Assembly (NCBI GenBank): GCA_024304875.1
Contig: JAMWZF010000055.1
Span: forward strand, 1-5,450
Direction: 5' to 3'
Source: Paracoccaceae bacterium
GTDB taxonomy: Bacteria; Pseudomonadota; Alphaproteobacteria; Rhodobacterales; Rhodobacteraceae
DNA: 5,450 nucleotides
Below the pieces are notes generated by a model. It had not been told where the DNA came from, did not search any database, and saw only the letters and a list, made by a program, of their open reading frames with translations. Position numbers and translations under genes: made by a program. Shown here piece by piece: positions 4,735 to 5,450 of this stretch. Numbering within the stretch: the first letter of the stretch is position 1; every line of letters starts with the position of its first letter.

Positions 4735-5361
4735 ATGCAGGACAGGATGAACGACCTAACCGGGGACAGGGCGACCCTCTACGGGCTGACAGCGTTCTAC
4801 GTGTCCCTGCCGTTCGTGGCGCTGATGGTGTTTCCCACTTATGCGCCCCTGGTGATCCTGCTGGCGATCGCCAGCCTGCTGAGCGTCTGGCGCTACGACC
4901 TGGCGGATCTCGACCGGCTGGGGCTGCGGATGGCCCACGACCCGGCGCCCCCGGTGGGCCTTGCCGCCTTCCTGGTCCGGTTGCGGCTGGCGATATTCGG
5001 CGCGACGACCAGTTTCGGGCTGATCTGGCTGGTGATGCCGCTGGCCGGGGTCCTGCAGGGGCCGGAGGCGACGGTGTTCCTCGGCGCGATCGTCTTCGCC
5101 GGCATCCCGGCGGCGCTGCTCAGCACCCATGCGACCCTCTTCATCCTCGCCACCTGGCGGGCGTTCTCGGGCATCCTGCTCGACGCGGCCAACATCGGAA
5201 TCGCGGTGATGCTGGCCGGGCGGGTGCGTCAGGACTCGCATCAGAAGATCTACGACGACGAGAATGCGTTCTTCGTCCGCCTGGCCGGATATCAGTCCAG
5301 CCTGATGTTCACCTCCAGTGCCCGCCGCCTGCGGTCGGGTCTGCCGAAGATCCGCGGCTGA
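4735..5361 (+). CDS. Unrecognised multi-spanning inner-membrane protein
   Basis: I do not recognise the family. The protein is 208 residues from ATG 4735, or 212 from ATG 4723; the third ATG at 4747 is also possible. AGGATGGGA at 4720-4728 is a reasonable ribosome binding site for 4735. Hydrophobic stretches, numbered from 4735, lie at about residues 15-33, 36-52, 85-106, 113-130, 131-145 and 152-163, so four to six membrane passes are likely. They are separated by a charged loop RYDLADLDRLGLRMAHDP (53-70). The last ~45 residues (RVRQDSHQKIYDDENAFF...KIRG) are polar and basic, probably cytoplasmic. No catalytic or transport motif is visible. Composition and codon use look like the neighbours, so recent foreign origin is not indicated. 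It lies 116 bases after trmD with a GC-rich hairpin between, so it may have its own promoter. Confidence 0.75.
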   Translation: MQDRMNDLTGDRATLYGLTAFYVSLPFVALMVFPTYAPLVILLAIASLLSVWRYDLADLDRLGLRMAHDPAPPVGLAAFLVRLRLAIFGATTSFGLIWLVMPLAGVLQGPEATVFLGAIVFAGIPAALLSTHATLFILATWRAFSGILLDAANIGIAVMLAGRVRQDSHQKIYDDENAFFVRLAGYQSSLMFTSSARRLRSGLPKIRG

Positions 5362-5450
5362 CCGGCGTCTTTCGCCGCTCGCGGCAGGCCCGCGGCGGCC
5401 CATCTTGCCCCTTGATCGACAGGCCCTGCCGGTGTATCGCCCGCGGGTCC

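Noticed and set aside
3673..5361. A 562-codon frame running across trmD into the membrane protein
   Set aside because: Its first ~350 codons are trmD and its upstream spacer read out of frame, giving Arg/Gly/Pro-rich low-complexity protein. Only the part from about 4735 has real protein character.
5412..5440. TTGATC-17-TATCGC as a promoter for a gene beyond the right edge
   Set aside because: The -10 box matches only three of six consensus bases and no downstream gene is visible to support it. The 5362-5450 tail otherwise shows only short GC-rich repeats and no gene.
1..5450. CRISPR array, tRNA/rRNA genes, insertion sequence, phage or toxin-antitoxin genes
   Set aside because: No regularly spaced repeats, tRNA-like cloverleaf, transposase or recombinase motifs, terminal inverted repeats or small paired genes were seen on either strand.

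Overview
The window comes from a GC-rich alphaproteobacterium, most likely a member of the Rhodobacterales (Rhodobacter/Paracoccus/Roseobacter type). Supporting this are the very high GC content, the protein sequence style, the short stand-alone chorismate mutase directly before rpsP, the TrmD with a 'KSHGRKSI...' N-terminal extension, and a palindromic intergenic repeat of a kind I associate with that order. All genes I can support are on the + strand.

Layout. (1) Positions 1-642 hold an open reading frame that enters from the left edge. Its first ~79 visible codons are the N-terminal region of glucose-6-phosphate isomerase (Pgi). It then continues, without a frameshift or stop, into a GNAT acetyltransferase that lacks its own first ~40 residues. 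This in-frame pgi'-'GNAT chimera is the most unusual object in the window. (2) Positions 639-2267 hold three more, complete, mutually related GNAT acetyltransferases, so the array has four members in all. (3) Positions 2264-2569 encode an AroQ-type chorismate mutase. Chimera, GNATs and mutase are chained by stop/start overlaps (ATGA three times, and an 8-base overlap with a TTG start once). Each start has a Shine-Dalgarno sequence embedded in the end of the preceding gene. (4) Positions 2609-4618 hold the ribosome/tRNA maturation block rpsP - rimM - trmD. A strong hairpin lies between rpsP and rimM, and a 212-base spacer with a REP-like element lies between rimM and trmD. (5) Positions 4735-5361 encode an unrecognised multi-spanning membrane protein, in the place where rplS is commonly found. 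Positions 5362-5450 carry nothing I can identify.

Functionally, rpsP, rimM and trmD form the familiar 30S assembly/tRNA m1G37 methylation operon, and chorismate mutase belongs to Phe/Tyr biosynthesis. The GNATs resemble the RimJ/RimL-like branch, but their substrates cannot be read from sequence. In related genomes I recall a GNAT cluster between ffh and the chorismate mutase gene. Here the left flank is a broken pgi, which points to a rearrangement, a deletion or an assembly join whose breakpoint lies inside the first GNAT gene, near nt 235-245. I see no sign of a new defence, mobile or RNA-guided system. The chimera and the organisation of the coupled GNAT array are what deserve attention.
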